Positions 1 through 6,510 of a stretch of 11,769 nt of DNA are shown here, in pieces; the stretch's first letter is position 1; each line of letters begins with the position of its first letter. Below the pieces are notes generated by a model. It ran no database searches. It was not told the DNA's origin and saw only the letters and a program-made list of their open reading frames with translations. The position numbers were made by a program, and so were the translations under genes. Source of the stretch: JAQSWP01 sp040255215 (GTDB lineage Bacteria; Pseudomonadota; Alphaproteobacteria; Reyranellales; JAQSWP01). The DNA lies in contig JBDZUM010000124.1 in assembly GCA_040255215.1 (NCBI GenBank), positions 1-11,769 on the forward strand, read 5' to 3'.

Positions 1-546
1 GTCGCCGGCGATGAACGCCTGCAGGGCGTCGATCACGTCCTGGGTCGTCTGGTCGAGCGGCAGATCGCGGCTGTCGACGGTGACGTCGGCTTCGGCATAG
101 ACCGGATAGCGCCGGCGCATGAGATCCTCGAGCACCTGGCGCGGGTCGCCCTGCTTCAGCAGCGGCCGGTTGGAGCGGCGCATGACCCGTTCGAGCAGCA
201 GCGGCAGTTCGGCGCGCAGCCAGACGGAGATGCCGCGCCGCTTGACCAAAGCGCGCGTGGCGTCGTCGATGAAGGCGCCGCCGCCGGTCGCCAGCACGTG
301 CACCGGCTGGTCGAGCAGGCGGGCCATGACGCGGCGTTCGCCGTCGCGGAAGGCGGCCTCGCCATGGGCGGCGAAGAATTCCTCGATGGTGCAGCCGGCG
401 GCCTGCTCGATTTCGTGGTCGGCGTCGATGAAGGGCAGCGACAGGCGGTTGGCCAGCCGGCGGCCGATGGCGCTCTTGCCCGCGCCCATCAGCCCCACGA
501 GCACGATGGTGCGCGGGGGAACGAAGGGGGGCGGTGCGGACGTCAC
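1..546 (-). CDS. aroK: Shikimate kinase (3' end outside window)
   Basis: Phosphorylates shikimate with ATP to shikimate 3-phosphate in the cytoplasm, a step of the pathway to chorismate and aromatic amino acids. The 182 visible residues show the whole kinase core: Walker A GLMGAGKS (residues 18-25), the shikimate-binding DAD (41-43) and R67 in AFRDGE, the GGGA loop (88-91), the lid Arg in SNRP (R127), and the C-terminal RRRYPVYAEAD stretch. The GTG at 546 is the only good start: an in-frame TGA lies ten codons upstream, and GAGG (558-555) sits 8 nt before the GTG. No stop is seen before base 1, so only a short tail is missing. In many proteobacteria aroB follows aroK, which would put it just left of the window; that is expectation, not seen. 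The gene is divergent from the xerD operon. Function is secure. Confidence 0.95.
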   Translation of the reverse strand, partial: MTSAPPPFVPPRTIVLVGLMGAGKSAIGRRLANRLSLPFIDADHEIEQAAGCTIEEFFAAHGEAAFRDGERRVMARLLDQPVHVLATGGGAFIDDATRALVKRRGISVWLRAELPLLLERVMRRSNRPLLKQGDPRQVLEDLMRRRYPVYAEADVTVDSRDLPLDQTTQDVIDALQAFIAGD

Positions 547-654
547 GGCGCTAGCCTCGGCGGTTCGATTTCACGTTGCCATCAGCGCGCCAAGATGCGA
601 TCTAAACGGCTGACAGGCCGTAATATTGCCGCGAATGACGCTTAGCACAAGAAG

Positions 655-681
655 CGCCGGCCGGGGCATATTGGGCCGGCG
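655..681. repeat. GC-rich inverted repeat in aroK/xerD-operon divergent gap
   Basis: Perfect 8-bp arms CGCCGGCC (655-662) and GGCCGGCG (674-681) flank an 11-nt loop (ggggcatattg). It lies about 75 nt upstream of the small membrane-protein gene at 756 and about 110 nt upstream of aroK. There is no T-run after either arm, so it is not a standard intrinsic terminator. It could be a leader hairpin of the xerD operon transcript, a regulator site, or chance in GC-rich DNA. Elsewhere in this 209-bp gap I find no convincing -35/-10 pair in either direction. Confidence 0.45.
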
Positions 682-755
682 GCAGGTCGGGGCGCGCCGC
701 GTTCCGGTCGTCCTCCGCCCGTCGAACCGTACCGCCCAACAGCCCGCCGGCCGCC

Positions 756-896
756 ATGAGAAGATTCGCCCTGATCCTGATCGCCGTCCTGCTCGTCATA
801 GCGCTTGGCGGTCTGACGCTGCTCGGGCTGATAGAATTGCCGCCCCCTACCCGGACCATCGAAACGACCCTGCCCAATGACCGGCTTACGCGCTGA
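756..896 (+). CDS. Small single-pass membrane protein, 46 aa, unknown function
   Basis: A 46-codon gene starting ATG at 756 and ending TGA at 894-896. The product begins MRRF, has one hydrophobic helix at about residues 4-27 (rich in Leu, Ile, Val, Ala), and then a short polar tail LPPPTRTIETTLPNDRLTR. The two N-terminal arginines before the helix suggest the N-terminus stays in the cytoplasm and the tail faces the periplasm. I recall similar short alphaproteobacterial proteins with a membrane helix followed by a P-x-P-T-R ... P-N/D-D-R-F tail in front of the same kind of exported protein, but no assigned function. The last 20 nt overlap the next gene in another frame, implying translational coupling. 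No clear ribosome binding site precedes the ATG, so the start rests on the membrane helix and the context. It could instead be an uncleaved signal anchor or accessory for the following protein. Confidence 0.75.
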   Translation: MRRFALILIAVLLVIALGGLTLLGLIELPPPTRTIETTLPNDRLTR

Positions 897-2646
897 TTTC
901 GTTGCGCTGGCGCTGATCGGGCTGGCCCCGATCGCGCTGGTTGGCCTGCCGGCCGCCGCGCAGCAGCCGACCCAGCTTCTGGTGCCGCCGCAATCGCTGG
1001 GCGCGCCGCTCGGCGGCACGACGCAGCCCGTGGCCCAGCCGGCCGCGCCGCCCACCGGCGCCTCCGGGCCGGCCGGGCAGCGGCTGCAGGATTTCTATGG
1101 CGGCCCGGTGCAGCGCGGCGGCGCGCTGGCGCCGGTCGACAACGCCTCGGTCGGCATCGTCGAGACCGTTGCCTCGGGCCTGCCGGCCGATATGTGGCGC
1201 GGCACCGACCGGGCGGCGGCGACGCAGCTGATCGCCGCCATGCCGGGCGCGCCGCGCTCGCGCATCCTGCGCGACCTGCAGTTCCGCTTGCTGACGACCA
1301 TGGCCGTGCCGCCGCTGGGCGCGCCGGCGCCGGGACAGGATTTCACCGGCCAGCGCATCGCCAAGCTGGCCGACATGGGCGAGGCCGAGGCGGTCGGCCA
1401 GATGATGCAGGCGTCGGGGCCGATGTCGGGCGACGCCGCGCAGCGGCTCAACGTCGAGAACCAGCTGGCGGCCGGCGACATCAAGAACGCCTGCGCCACG
1501 CCGCAGGCGCCGGCCTCGAACGATCCGTTCTGGGTCAAGCTGATGATCGTCTGCCAGGTGGTGGCCGGGCAGGGCGCGCAGGCGATGCTGAACGTCGACC
1601 TGATGCGCGAGCGCGGCATCAGCGATACCGGCTTCTACGTCGCGGTCGACTATGCGCTGGGCACGCGCTCGGGCAAGCCGCCGGCCGATATCGGCACCGA
1701 CCTGCTGTCGCAGGCGCTGCTGCGGGCGGTCAATCCCAAGGCCAGCGGCCGCATCACCGACGAGACCGCGCCGGCGACGTTGCGGCAGGTTGCGGCCAAC
1801 ACCGCGGCCGGGCTGGCGCAGCGCATCGAGGCGGCCGAGCGCGGCGAGGCGCTGGGCGTGATCGACCCGCGCCAGCTGCTCGAGCTCTACCAGGCCGGCG
1901 CCGACGCGCCGGGCCTGGCGGCGCCGGTGCGCAAGCGCGCCAAGGCGGTGCGGGATGCGGTGCAGGCGACCGAACTGGCGGACAAGGTGGCGGCGATGCA
2001 GGCGGCGTTCCGCGCCGCCGAGGACAGCGCGCTGTTCACCACCATGTCGCGGGTGCTGGGCGAGCTGCTGATCAAGATCTTCCCCGAGCACAAGACGGCG
2101 CCGATGGCGGCCGACACGGCGCGGGCGTTCCTGGCGCTGAACGATTTTCCGCGCGCGGTCGAGTGGTACTACACGGTGGCGGGCGGCGCGACGATCGACC
2201 CGCAATACGAGGCGCCGACGGTGGCGCTGTGGCCGGTGATGCAGCTCGCCGACAACGTCAGCAGCATTCCCTGGGAGCCGGGATTCCTGGCGAAGTGGAA
2301 CGCGCTCAACGCCAAGCAGCGCAACTCGGCGCGCCGCGCGCAGGTGCTGGCGGCGCTGCTGGGCGCGCTGGGCGAGCCTTACGATCGCGCCGAGCTGCCG
2401 CCGCCGGCCAAGGGCGCGCGCTTCGCGCCGCCGCCGCAGGCGGTGCTGGCGCGGCTGGCGCAGACCGCGCCGCAGGGCAAGGTGGCCGAGTCGGTGACGC
2501 TGATCGCGCAGGCCGCCGGCGAGACGGAGTTGACCTCGCTGGCGCCGGCGACGCTGAACGCCATCATCGTCGGCCTGCGCCAGATCGGCCTGCCCGACGT
2601 CGCCCGCCGCTTCGCCGTCGAAGTGGCGCTGGCGCACGCGCTCTAG
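877..2646 (+). CDS. Exported alpha-helical protein, 589 aa, unknown function
   Basis: I do not recognise a named family. The N-terminus is a typical Sec signal peptide: an Arg near the start, a hydrophobic stretch at about residues 8-24, and a likely cut after AAA near residue 28. A Pro/Gly/Gln-rich linker follows (about 30-68). The rest looks almost wholly helical, rich in Ala, Leu, Gln and Arg, in the style of repeat solenoids (TPR-like), but without a motif I could assign with confidence. There are only two cysteines in the whole protein, C206 and C226, both after the signal peptide, so a disulfide in the periplasm is plausible. The ATG at 877 lies inside the preceding small-protein gene (20-nt overlap) with no good ribosome binding site, and xerD starts one base after its stop, so the three are probably translated from one message. 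A long antisense frame over it is a high-GC artefact. Confidence 0.88.
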   Translation: MTGLRADFVALALIGLAPIALVGLPAAAQQPTQLLVPPQSLGAPLGGTTQPVAQPAAPPTGASGPAGQRLQDFYGGPVQRGGALAPVDNASVGIVETVASGLPADMWRGTDRAAATQLIAAMPGAPRSRILRDLQFRLLTTMAVPPLGAPAPGQDFTGQRIAKLADMGEAEAVGQMMQASGPMSGDAAQRLNVENQLAAGDIKNACATPQAPASNDPFWVKLMIVCQVVAGQGAQAMLNVDLMRERGISDTGFYVAVDYALGTRSGKPPADIGTDLLSQALLRAVNPKASGRITDETAPATLRQVAANTAAGLAQRIEAAERGEALGVIDPRQLLELYQAGADAPGLAAPVRKRAKAVRDAVQATELADKVAAMQAAFRAAEDSALFTTMSRVLGELLIKIFPEHKTAPMAADTARAFLALNDFPRAVEWYYTVAGGATIDPQYEAPTVALWPVMQLADNVSSIPWEPGFLAKWNALNAKQRNSARRAQVLAALLGALGEPYDRAELPPPAKGARFAPPPQAVLARLAQTAPQGKVAESVTLIAQAAGETELTSLAPATLNAIIVGLRQIGLPDVARRFAVEVALAHAL

Positions 2647-2647
2647 C

Positions 2648-3619
2648 ATGGCCGCGCCGTCAGACGGCGGCGGTACGAGACGCGGGCGGCGCCGGCGCGA
2701 GAGGCCGCCGCGGCCGCGCGCCGTGGAAGCCTTCCTGGAGATGATGCAGGCCGAGCGCGGCGCCTCACGCAACACGCTGGCTTCCTACGGCAACGACCTC
2801 GACGCGCTGGGCGTCTTTCTCGACGGGCGGAAGGCGGCGGCGGAAAGCGCCGATACCGATCAGCTGCGCGCCTGGCTGGCGGCCGCGGCCGGCCGCGGCT
2901 TCTCGCCCAGCACCGCCGCACGCCGGCTGTCATGCCTGCGCCAGTTCTATCGTTTCCTGGTCGCCGAAGGGCTGCGCGCCGACGATCCGGCCGCAGCGCT
3001 CGATAGCCCGCGCCAGGGACGGCGGCTGCCCAAGATCCTCAGCGTCGAGGAAGTCGACGCGCTGCTGGCGGCGGCGGCGGCGCTGGAAGGCGCGGCGGGG
3101 TTCCGCACGCGAGCACTATTGGAGACGATCTACGCCACGGGCATGCGGGTGTCGGAGCTGGTCGGCCTGCCGTTGGCGGCGGTCGAGCGCGATCCGCAGA
3201 TGCTGGTGGTGCGCGGCAAGGGCGACAAGGAGCGGCTGGTGCCGCTCAACGAGCCGGCGCGCGAAGCGATAGCCGCCTGGAAGGCGGTGCGCGAACGGCT
3301 GCCCTTGAGCGGGCGGGCGCAGCGCTATCTCTTTCCCTCGCGACGCACCGCCGAGGGGCACCTGACGCGCCAGCGCTTCGGGCAGATTCTCAAGGAACTG
3401 GCGCTCGCCGCCGGGCTCGATCCGGCGCGCGTCTCGCCGCACGTGCTGCGCCACGCCTTCGCCAGCCACCTGCTGGCCGGCGGCGCCGATCTGCGTGCGG
3501 TGCAGACCATGCTGGGCCATTCCGACATCTCGACGACGCAGATCTACACCCACGTGCTCGACGAACGCCTCAAGGCCCTCGTCGCCCAGCACCACCCGCT
3601 GGCGGGACGGAAGGAATAG
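2648..3619 (+). CDS. xerD: Tyrosine recombinase XerD
   Basis: Site-specific recombinase that, with XerC, resolves chromosome dimers at the dif site near the terminus. An N-terminal SAM-like core-binding domain spans about residues 23-110 (SRNTLASYGNDL, then the RRLSCLRQFYRFL helix). The catalytic domain spans about 125-315 and has the full set of active residues: R167 (ATGMR), K191 (RGKGDK), H265-x-x-R268 (HVLRH), H291 (LGHSDISTTQ) and nucleophile Y300 (IYTHV). It is 323 residues, some 20-25 longer than the usual ~300, because of an Arg-rich head (nine Arg in residues 11-24). A GTG at 2723 would give a 298-residue protein of standard length; neither start has a clear ribosome binding site, but the ATG at 2648 is one base after the previous stop, which favours coupling. 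XerD over XerC is chosen from sequence flavour and the neighbourhood. No dif site is seen here. Confidence 0.93.
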   Translation: MAAPSDGGGTRRGRRRRERPPRPRAVEAFLEMMQAERGASRNTLASYGNDLDALGVFLDGRKAAAESADTDQLRAWLAAAAGRGFSPSTAARRLSCLRQFYRFLVAEGLRADDPAAALDSPRQGRRLPKILSVEEVDALLAAAAALEGAAGFRTRALLETIYATGMRVSELVGLPLAAVERDPQMLVVRGKGDKERLVPLNEPAREAIAAWKAVRERLPLSGRAQRYLFPSRRTAEGHLTRQRFGQILKELALAAGLDPARVSPHVLRHAFASHLLAGGADLRAVQTMLGHSDISTTQIYTHVLDERLKALVAQHHPLAGRKE

Positions 3620-3644
3620 GCGCCGGCCCGTTCCCTCCCAGCAT

Positions 3645-4082
3645 TTATTTTACCGGCGCGGCGAGCGGCTTGCCCTTTTCTACGACGTACGTGGCGATAA
3701 CCTTCGCGCCGGCCGGACCGGTTTTCGCGTCGTGAGCAGTGTTGGCGGGAACCGCGTAGGAGTCGCCGGCCTTCAGCATCCGTGGCTGTTGGCCATCGAT
3801 CAACAGTTCGAAGCTGCCTTCCATCAGATATCCCGACTCGGGACCGGGATGGGTATGACGGCCGACCCCGACATTGGGCGCGATTTCCGCGATGCCGATC
3901 ACCGTCTCAAACGCGGTTCCCGGGACGTCGAAGCGCTGCAGGGGGGTACGCTTGATGGTCTGAGGCTGACTGGCCGCCGTGGGCGTGGCTTGCTGAGCCG
4001 CCGTCGGCGGCGCCAGACCTGCAAGGCTGAGGCCGAGGACGGCGCCGGCGAGGGTGGCGCGAGAAAGCAGCAATTTGTGCAT
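3645..4082 (-). CDS. Exported small cupin-domain protein
   Basis: A 145-residue protein with a signal peptide (MHKLLLSR, hydrophobic stretch to about 22, cut near TAA-QQ about residue 30) followed by one conserved cupin barrel. Motif 1 is HTHPGPE (H76, H78, E82) with a Gly at 89; motif 2 is GDSYAVPANTAH ending in H117. These are the usual three His and one Glu ligands for a metal, so it can bind a metal in the periplasm. The substrate cannot be told: exported single-cupin proteins of this sort remain mostly uncharacterised. The start is set by a perfect AGGAGG (4093-4088) 5 nt before the ATG at 4082; a GTG two codons earlier overlaps the AGGAGG and is unlikely. It is convergent with xerD (25-nt gap) and divergent from an AraC-type regulator that is the obvious candidate to control it. 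Confidence 0.85.
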   Translation of the reverse strand: MHKLLLSRATLAGAVLGLSLAGLAPPTAAQQATPTAASQPQTIKRTPLQRFDVPGTAFETVIGIAEIAPNVGVGRHTHPGPESGYLMEGSFELLIDGQQPRMLKAGDSYAVPANTAHDAKTGPAGAKVIATYVVEKGKPLAAPVK

Positions 4083-4262
4083 GGTCACCTCCTGATCGTG
4101 CGAGAGCAGCGCATTTTTGGTTTCTGCTTGGACCTCGTCTTGGCTGGGCGCGAAATCGCGATAGGCCGTGGACGAACCCGGGCATCCGCGCTCTCGATGG
4201 ACAGCGCTGGCGGGCAGGGACTAGAGTAGAGCGCGTCTGCGACGGGCTCCTGGGAGGCCGCG
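4083..4262. promoter_or_regulatory. Divergent control region between cupin and AraC-type genes
   Basis: A 180-bp gap between two divergent starts. It contains a strong ribosome binding site for each gene (AGGAGG at 4093-4088 on the minus strand, GGGAGG at 4252-4257 on the plus strand) and a short perfect inverted repeat CGCGA-AA-TCGCG at 4149-4160 that could be a regulator site. On the minus strand the best promoter-like pair in front of the cupin gene is very weak (AAGACG, 17 nt, AAAAAT). AraC-family regulators often bind direct half-sites in such a gap and act on the neighbour; no clear direct repeat was found by eye. Confidence 0.5.
4198..4227 (+). promoter_or_regulatory. Candidate sigma-70-type promoter for the AraC-type gene
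   Basis: TGGACA (4198-4203, 5 of 6 to TTGACA), an 18-nt spacer, then TAGAGT (4222-4227, 4 of 6 to TATAAT). This would start transcription near 4234 and give a leader of about 29 nt that carries the GGGAGG ribosome binding site. Judged by eye only. Confidence 0.35.
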
Positions 4263-5216
4263 ATGGCAGTCGATCTGCGGGATTACACATCGCTGCGCTT
4301 TTCTACGCGCGAACTTGGCGCGTCGAAGCGGTTACCCGCCGTGCGCGACCTTTTCGATCGCTCGATCCAGTTGGAGATCGACGCCGAGCCCGCGCAATCG
4401 GTCGAGATGGAAATGTTCATGGCGCCGGGCCTTCGCCGCGCCAGGATGCTGTCGCCGTTCACCGCCCGCTTGTCCCGACCGGCGCCCATGCTCGCCGATG
4501 GCGAGGACACGGTCTGCCTGATGATCAAGACGGGTGGACACATGGCCGTAACGCAGGGCGGGCGCGAAGGCGTGCCGCAGGTGGGAGACGGTGTCCTTCT
4601 CGTTTATCGTGAACCGGCTGCGCTTCAATTCCAGGACGGCACGTATGTCTCGGTACGTGTGCCCTTCAGCGCCGTGTCGCCTCTTGCAAGCAATGCCGCC
4701 GCCGCCGCGGCGCGGCGCATTCCGCACGAAACCGAGGCGCTGTCGTTGTTGCGTGGGTACATCGCCAGCTTGCCGGAGCGGATCGCCAATCCCCAGCTCG
4801 GTCGGCTTTCCGCCCTGCATGTCTACGATCTGATCGCTCTGGCCATCGGCGCGACGGTCGATGGCGGCGAGATCGCAAGGCAGCGGGGGGTGCGAGCGGC
4901 GCGCGTCGAAGCCATCAAAGCCGATTTGGTCAGGAATGCCGCGCTCACCATCGAGCAGATCGCGAAGCGTCAGGGAATCTCTCCGCGCTACGTTCAGATG
5001 CTGTTCGAGGAAACCGGAACCACATTCTCGGAATTCGCTCTCGAATGCCGGCTTGACGCAGCGCAGCGAATGCTGAGCAGCCCGCGCTTCGCAGCCTGGT
5101 CGATCCTGGCGATCGCCCTCGAGGCGGGCTTCAGCGACCTGTCGCATTTCAACAGGCGATTCAAGCGGCGCTACCGGATGACGCCGTCGGACATGCGTAG
5201 CCTGTCCAGAGGATAG
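4263..5216 (+). CDS. AraC-family transcriptional regulator
   Basis: A 317-residue DNA-binding regulator. Residues 1 to about 200 form a ligand- or dimer-type N-terminal domain of the AraC-binding-like sort (no motif that names a ligand). The C-terminal ~100 residues are the double helix-turn-helix domain: first HTH at about 228-252 (LTIEQIAKRQGISPRYVQ), second at about 280-312 (LAIALEAGFSDLSHFNRRFK followed by YRMTPSDMR), the classic AraC/XylS signature with GF.D.SHF.R.FK...G.TP replaced in one place (YRMTP instead of GxTP). GGGAGG lies 5 nt before the ATG at 4263. It is divergent from the exported cupin gene, which it may control, and may autoregulate. In the first 72 codons 15 end in A or T, against 6 of 72 in the next gene, so its codon use is less GC-biased and it may be a later arrival. 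Confidence 0.9.
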   Translation: MAVDLRDYTSLRFSTRELGASKRLPAVRDLFDRSIQLEIDAEPAQSVEMEMFMAPGLRRARMLSPFTARLSRPAPMLADGEDTVCLMIKTGGHMAVTQGGREGVPQVGDGVLLVYREPAALQFQDGTYVSVRVPFSAVSPLASNAAAAAARRIPHETEALSLLRGYIASLPERIANPQLGRLSALHVYDLIALAIGATVDGGEIARQRGVRAARVEAIKADLVRNAALTIEQIAKRQGISPRYVQMLFEETGTTFSEFALECRLDAAQRMLSSPRFAAWSILAIALEAGFSDLSHFNRRFKRRYRMTPSDMRSLSRG

Positions 5217-5241
5217 AGGATCGTTCGGCCCCTCCCACGAC

Positions 5242-5260
5242 CTGCGCAGACGCCGCGCAG
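5242..5260. repeat. Short inverted repeat after the AraC-type gene
   Basis: Arms CTGCGC (5242-5247) and GCGCAG (5255-5260) with a 7-nt loop, starting 26 nt after the AraC-type stop codon. There is no T-run after it, so it is at best a weak or factor-assisted transcription end; it could also be chance. Confidence 0.25.
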
Positions 5261-5276
5261 CGTCCTCCCCAGCGCG

Positions 5277-5305
5277 TTGACAAGGCGGACGGATTGGCCC
5301 AAAAC
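5277..5305 (+). promoter_or_regulatory. Candidate promoter for malyl-CoA lyase gene
   Basis: A perfect TTGACA (5277-5282), a 17-nt spacer and CAAAAC (5300-5305), only 3 of 6 to TATAAT. It lies 45-73 nt before the ATG at 5350, a sensible distance. The perfect -35 is the attraction; the poor -10 keeps confidence low. Confidence 0.3.
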
Positions 5306-5349
5306 CGGGCGATTTCGCAGCCGCAGCATTGCCAGAATCGCGAGGGATC

Positions 5350-6330
5350 ATGAGCTTCAAGCAGATCGAACCGGCGCCCAGCCGCCTGAACCGTTCCGAA
5401 TTGTCGGTGCCCGGCAGCCGCACCGAGCTGTTCGAAAAGGCGGCCAAGAGCGCGGTCGACGTGATCTTCCTCGATCTCGAGGACGCGGTGGCGCCCGACG
5501 CCAAGCCGCAGGCGCGCAAGAACATCATCCAGGCGCTGAACGATATCGACTGGCGCGGCAAGACCATCTCCATGCGCATGAACGGCCTCGACACGCACTA
5601 CGCCTATCGCGACCTGGTGGAAGTGCTGGAAGGCGCGCCGGGCAAGCTCGACCTGGTGATGATCCCCAAGGTCGGCACGGCGTCGGACGTCTACGCCGTC
5701 GACATGCTGATCACGCAGATCGAGACCGCGACCGGCGCCAAGAAGCGCATCGGGCTGGAGATGATCATCGAATCGGCCATGGGCATGCAGAACATCGACG
5801 CCATCGCCGGCGCCAGCAAACGCAACGAATCGCTGCATTTCGGCGTCGCCGACTATGCCGCCTCGATCAAGGCCAAGACCGTCGACATCGGCGGGCCGCA
5901 TCCCGATTACGGCGTGCTGACGGCCAAGGACGAGGCGGGCAAACGCGACTTCTTCTGGGCCGATCCGTGGCACTACGCGATCTCGCGCATGGTGGTGGCG
6001 GCCCGCACGCACGGGCTGCGCGCGGTCGACGGCCCGTTCGGCGACTTCTCCGATCCCGACGGCTACCGCGCCCAGGCCAACCGGGCGCTGGTGCTGGGTT
6101 GCGAAGGCAAATGGGCGATCCATCCCTCGCAGGTGGCGCTGGCCAACGAGGTGTTCGGGCTCAAGGAAGAGGAAGTGAAGAAGGCGCGGCGCATCATCGA
6201 GGCGATGCTGCAGGCGCAGAAGGAAGGCAAGGGCGCGGTGGCGCTGGACGGCAAGTTGATCGACAACGCCTCGATCAAGCAGGCGCAGGTCATGGTCGAC
6301 ATGGCCGAGCGCGTCGGCATGAAGGCTTGA
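5350..6330 (+). CDS. mcl1: Malyl-CoA / beta-methylmalyl-CoA lyase (HpcH/HpaI-CitE family)
   Basis: Reversibly splits malyl-CoA to acetyl-CoA plus glyoxylate and beta-methylmalyl-CoA to propionyl-CoA plus glyoxylate, a Mg-dependent step of the ethylmalonyl-CoA pathway and of some glyoxylate routes. The 326 residues follow the Rhodobacter-type Mcl1 along their length as I recall it: PGSR (R24), DLEDAVAPD (42-50), R76, MIPKVG (104-109), IIES with E141, FGVADYAAS with D168 (the E and D that hold Mg in this family), the VDGPFGDFSD block (226-235), GKWAIHP (253-259) and the ASIKQA tail. Start: ATG 5350 with GAGGG just before it; an in-frame TTG at 5329 is less likely. Preceded by its own likely promoter and followed 180 nt later by accA. 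The related malyl-CoA thioesterase (Mcl2) is the main alternative; the close Mcl1 likeness argues against it. No other ethylmalonyl-CoA pathway gene is visible. Confidence 0.88.
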   Translation: MSFKQIEPAPSRLNRSELSVPGSRTELFEKAAKSAVDVIFLDLEDAVAPDAKPQARKNIIQALNDIDWRGKTISMRMNGLDTHYAYRDLVEVLEGAPGKLDLVMIPKVGTASDVYAVDMLITQIETATGAKKRIGLEMIIESAMGMQNIDAIAGASKRNESLHFGVADYAASIKAKTVDIGGPHPDYGVLTAKDEAGKRDFFWADPWHYAISRMVVAARTHGLRAVDGPFGDFSDPDGYRAQANRALVLGCEGKWAIHPSQVALANEVFGLKEEEVKKARRIIEAMLQAQKEGKGAVALDGKLIDNASIKQAQVMVDMAERVGMKA

Positions 6331-6389
6331 CGCAGTGCGGAATTGGCCGCCGTTGCGGTAACGAAAACCGGCTGGCCATGGCGGGCGGC

Positions 6390-6417
6390 GATGCGTAGGG
6401 TGGACCCACGCAGCATC
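6390..6417. repeat. Imperfect palindromic element between mcl1 and accA
   Basis: GATGCGTAGGGTGG followed by ACCCACGCAGCATC: inner arms GCGT-A-GGGT / ACCC-ACGC with one bulged A, and outer GAT/ATC. The GCGTAGGGTGG core resembles a dispersed palindromic repeat that I recall from intergenic regions of Bradyrhizobium and other alphaproteobacteria ("GTAGGGTGGG...CCCACC"). With only one copy in the window, its repeat status rests on that memory. Confidence 0.4.
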
Positions 6418-6430
6418 CCTTGAACCGCCG

Positions 6431-6445
6431 GGCGGCCGGGCCGCC
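6431..6445. repeat. GC inverted repeat upstream of accA
   Basis: GGCGGCC-G-GGCCGCC is a perfect 7-1-7 inverted repeat 65 nt before the likely accA start. No T-run follows, so it is not a standard terminator for mcl1; chance is possible at this GC content. Confidence 0.25.
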
Positions 6446-6510
6446 TGGCCTCGAGCCGACCTTCCAGCCGAGCAGGGCCGATGGCAGACGTAAACGACCG
6501 GGAACCGTCG

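Noticed and set aside
606..621. Inverted repeat ACGGC-tgacag-GCCGT upstream of aroK
   Set aside because: Five-base arms are expected by chance in a gap this GC-rich; no promoter elements line up with it.
119..645. Plus-strand open frames opposite aroK
   Set aside because: The minus strand encodes an unmistakable shikimate kinase with Walker A and substrate-binding residues.
886..2775. Very long minus-strand open frame (629 codons) opposite the exported protein gene
   Set aside because: Arg/Gln/His-rich, low-complexity translation typical of a shadow frame in GC-rich DNA; the plus strand has a signal peptide, normal composition and operon spacing.
3620..3659. Inverted repeat GCGCCGG ... CCGGCGC between the ends of xerD and the cupin gene, considered as a two-way terminator
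   Set aside because: The loop is 26 nt and one arm lies in the cupin coding end; there is no adjoining T-run in the right place for either direction.
3907..4290. Minus-strand frame spanning the cupin/AraC gap in a different frame from the cupin
   Set aside because: Pro/Arg-rich with no domain; it overlaps both the cupin gene and the divergent control region.
5329..5349. TTG start seven codons upstream for malyl-CoA lyase
   Set aside because: The ATG at 5350 has a GAGGG directly upstream and matches the family start (MSF...).
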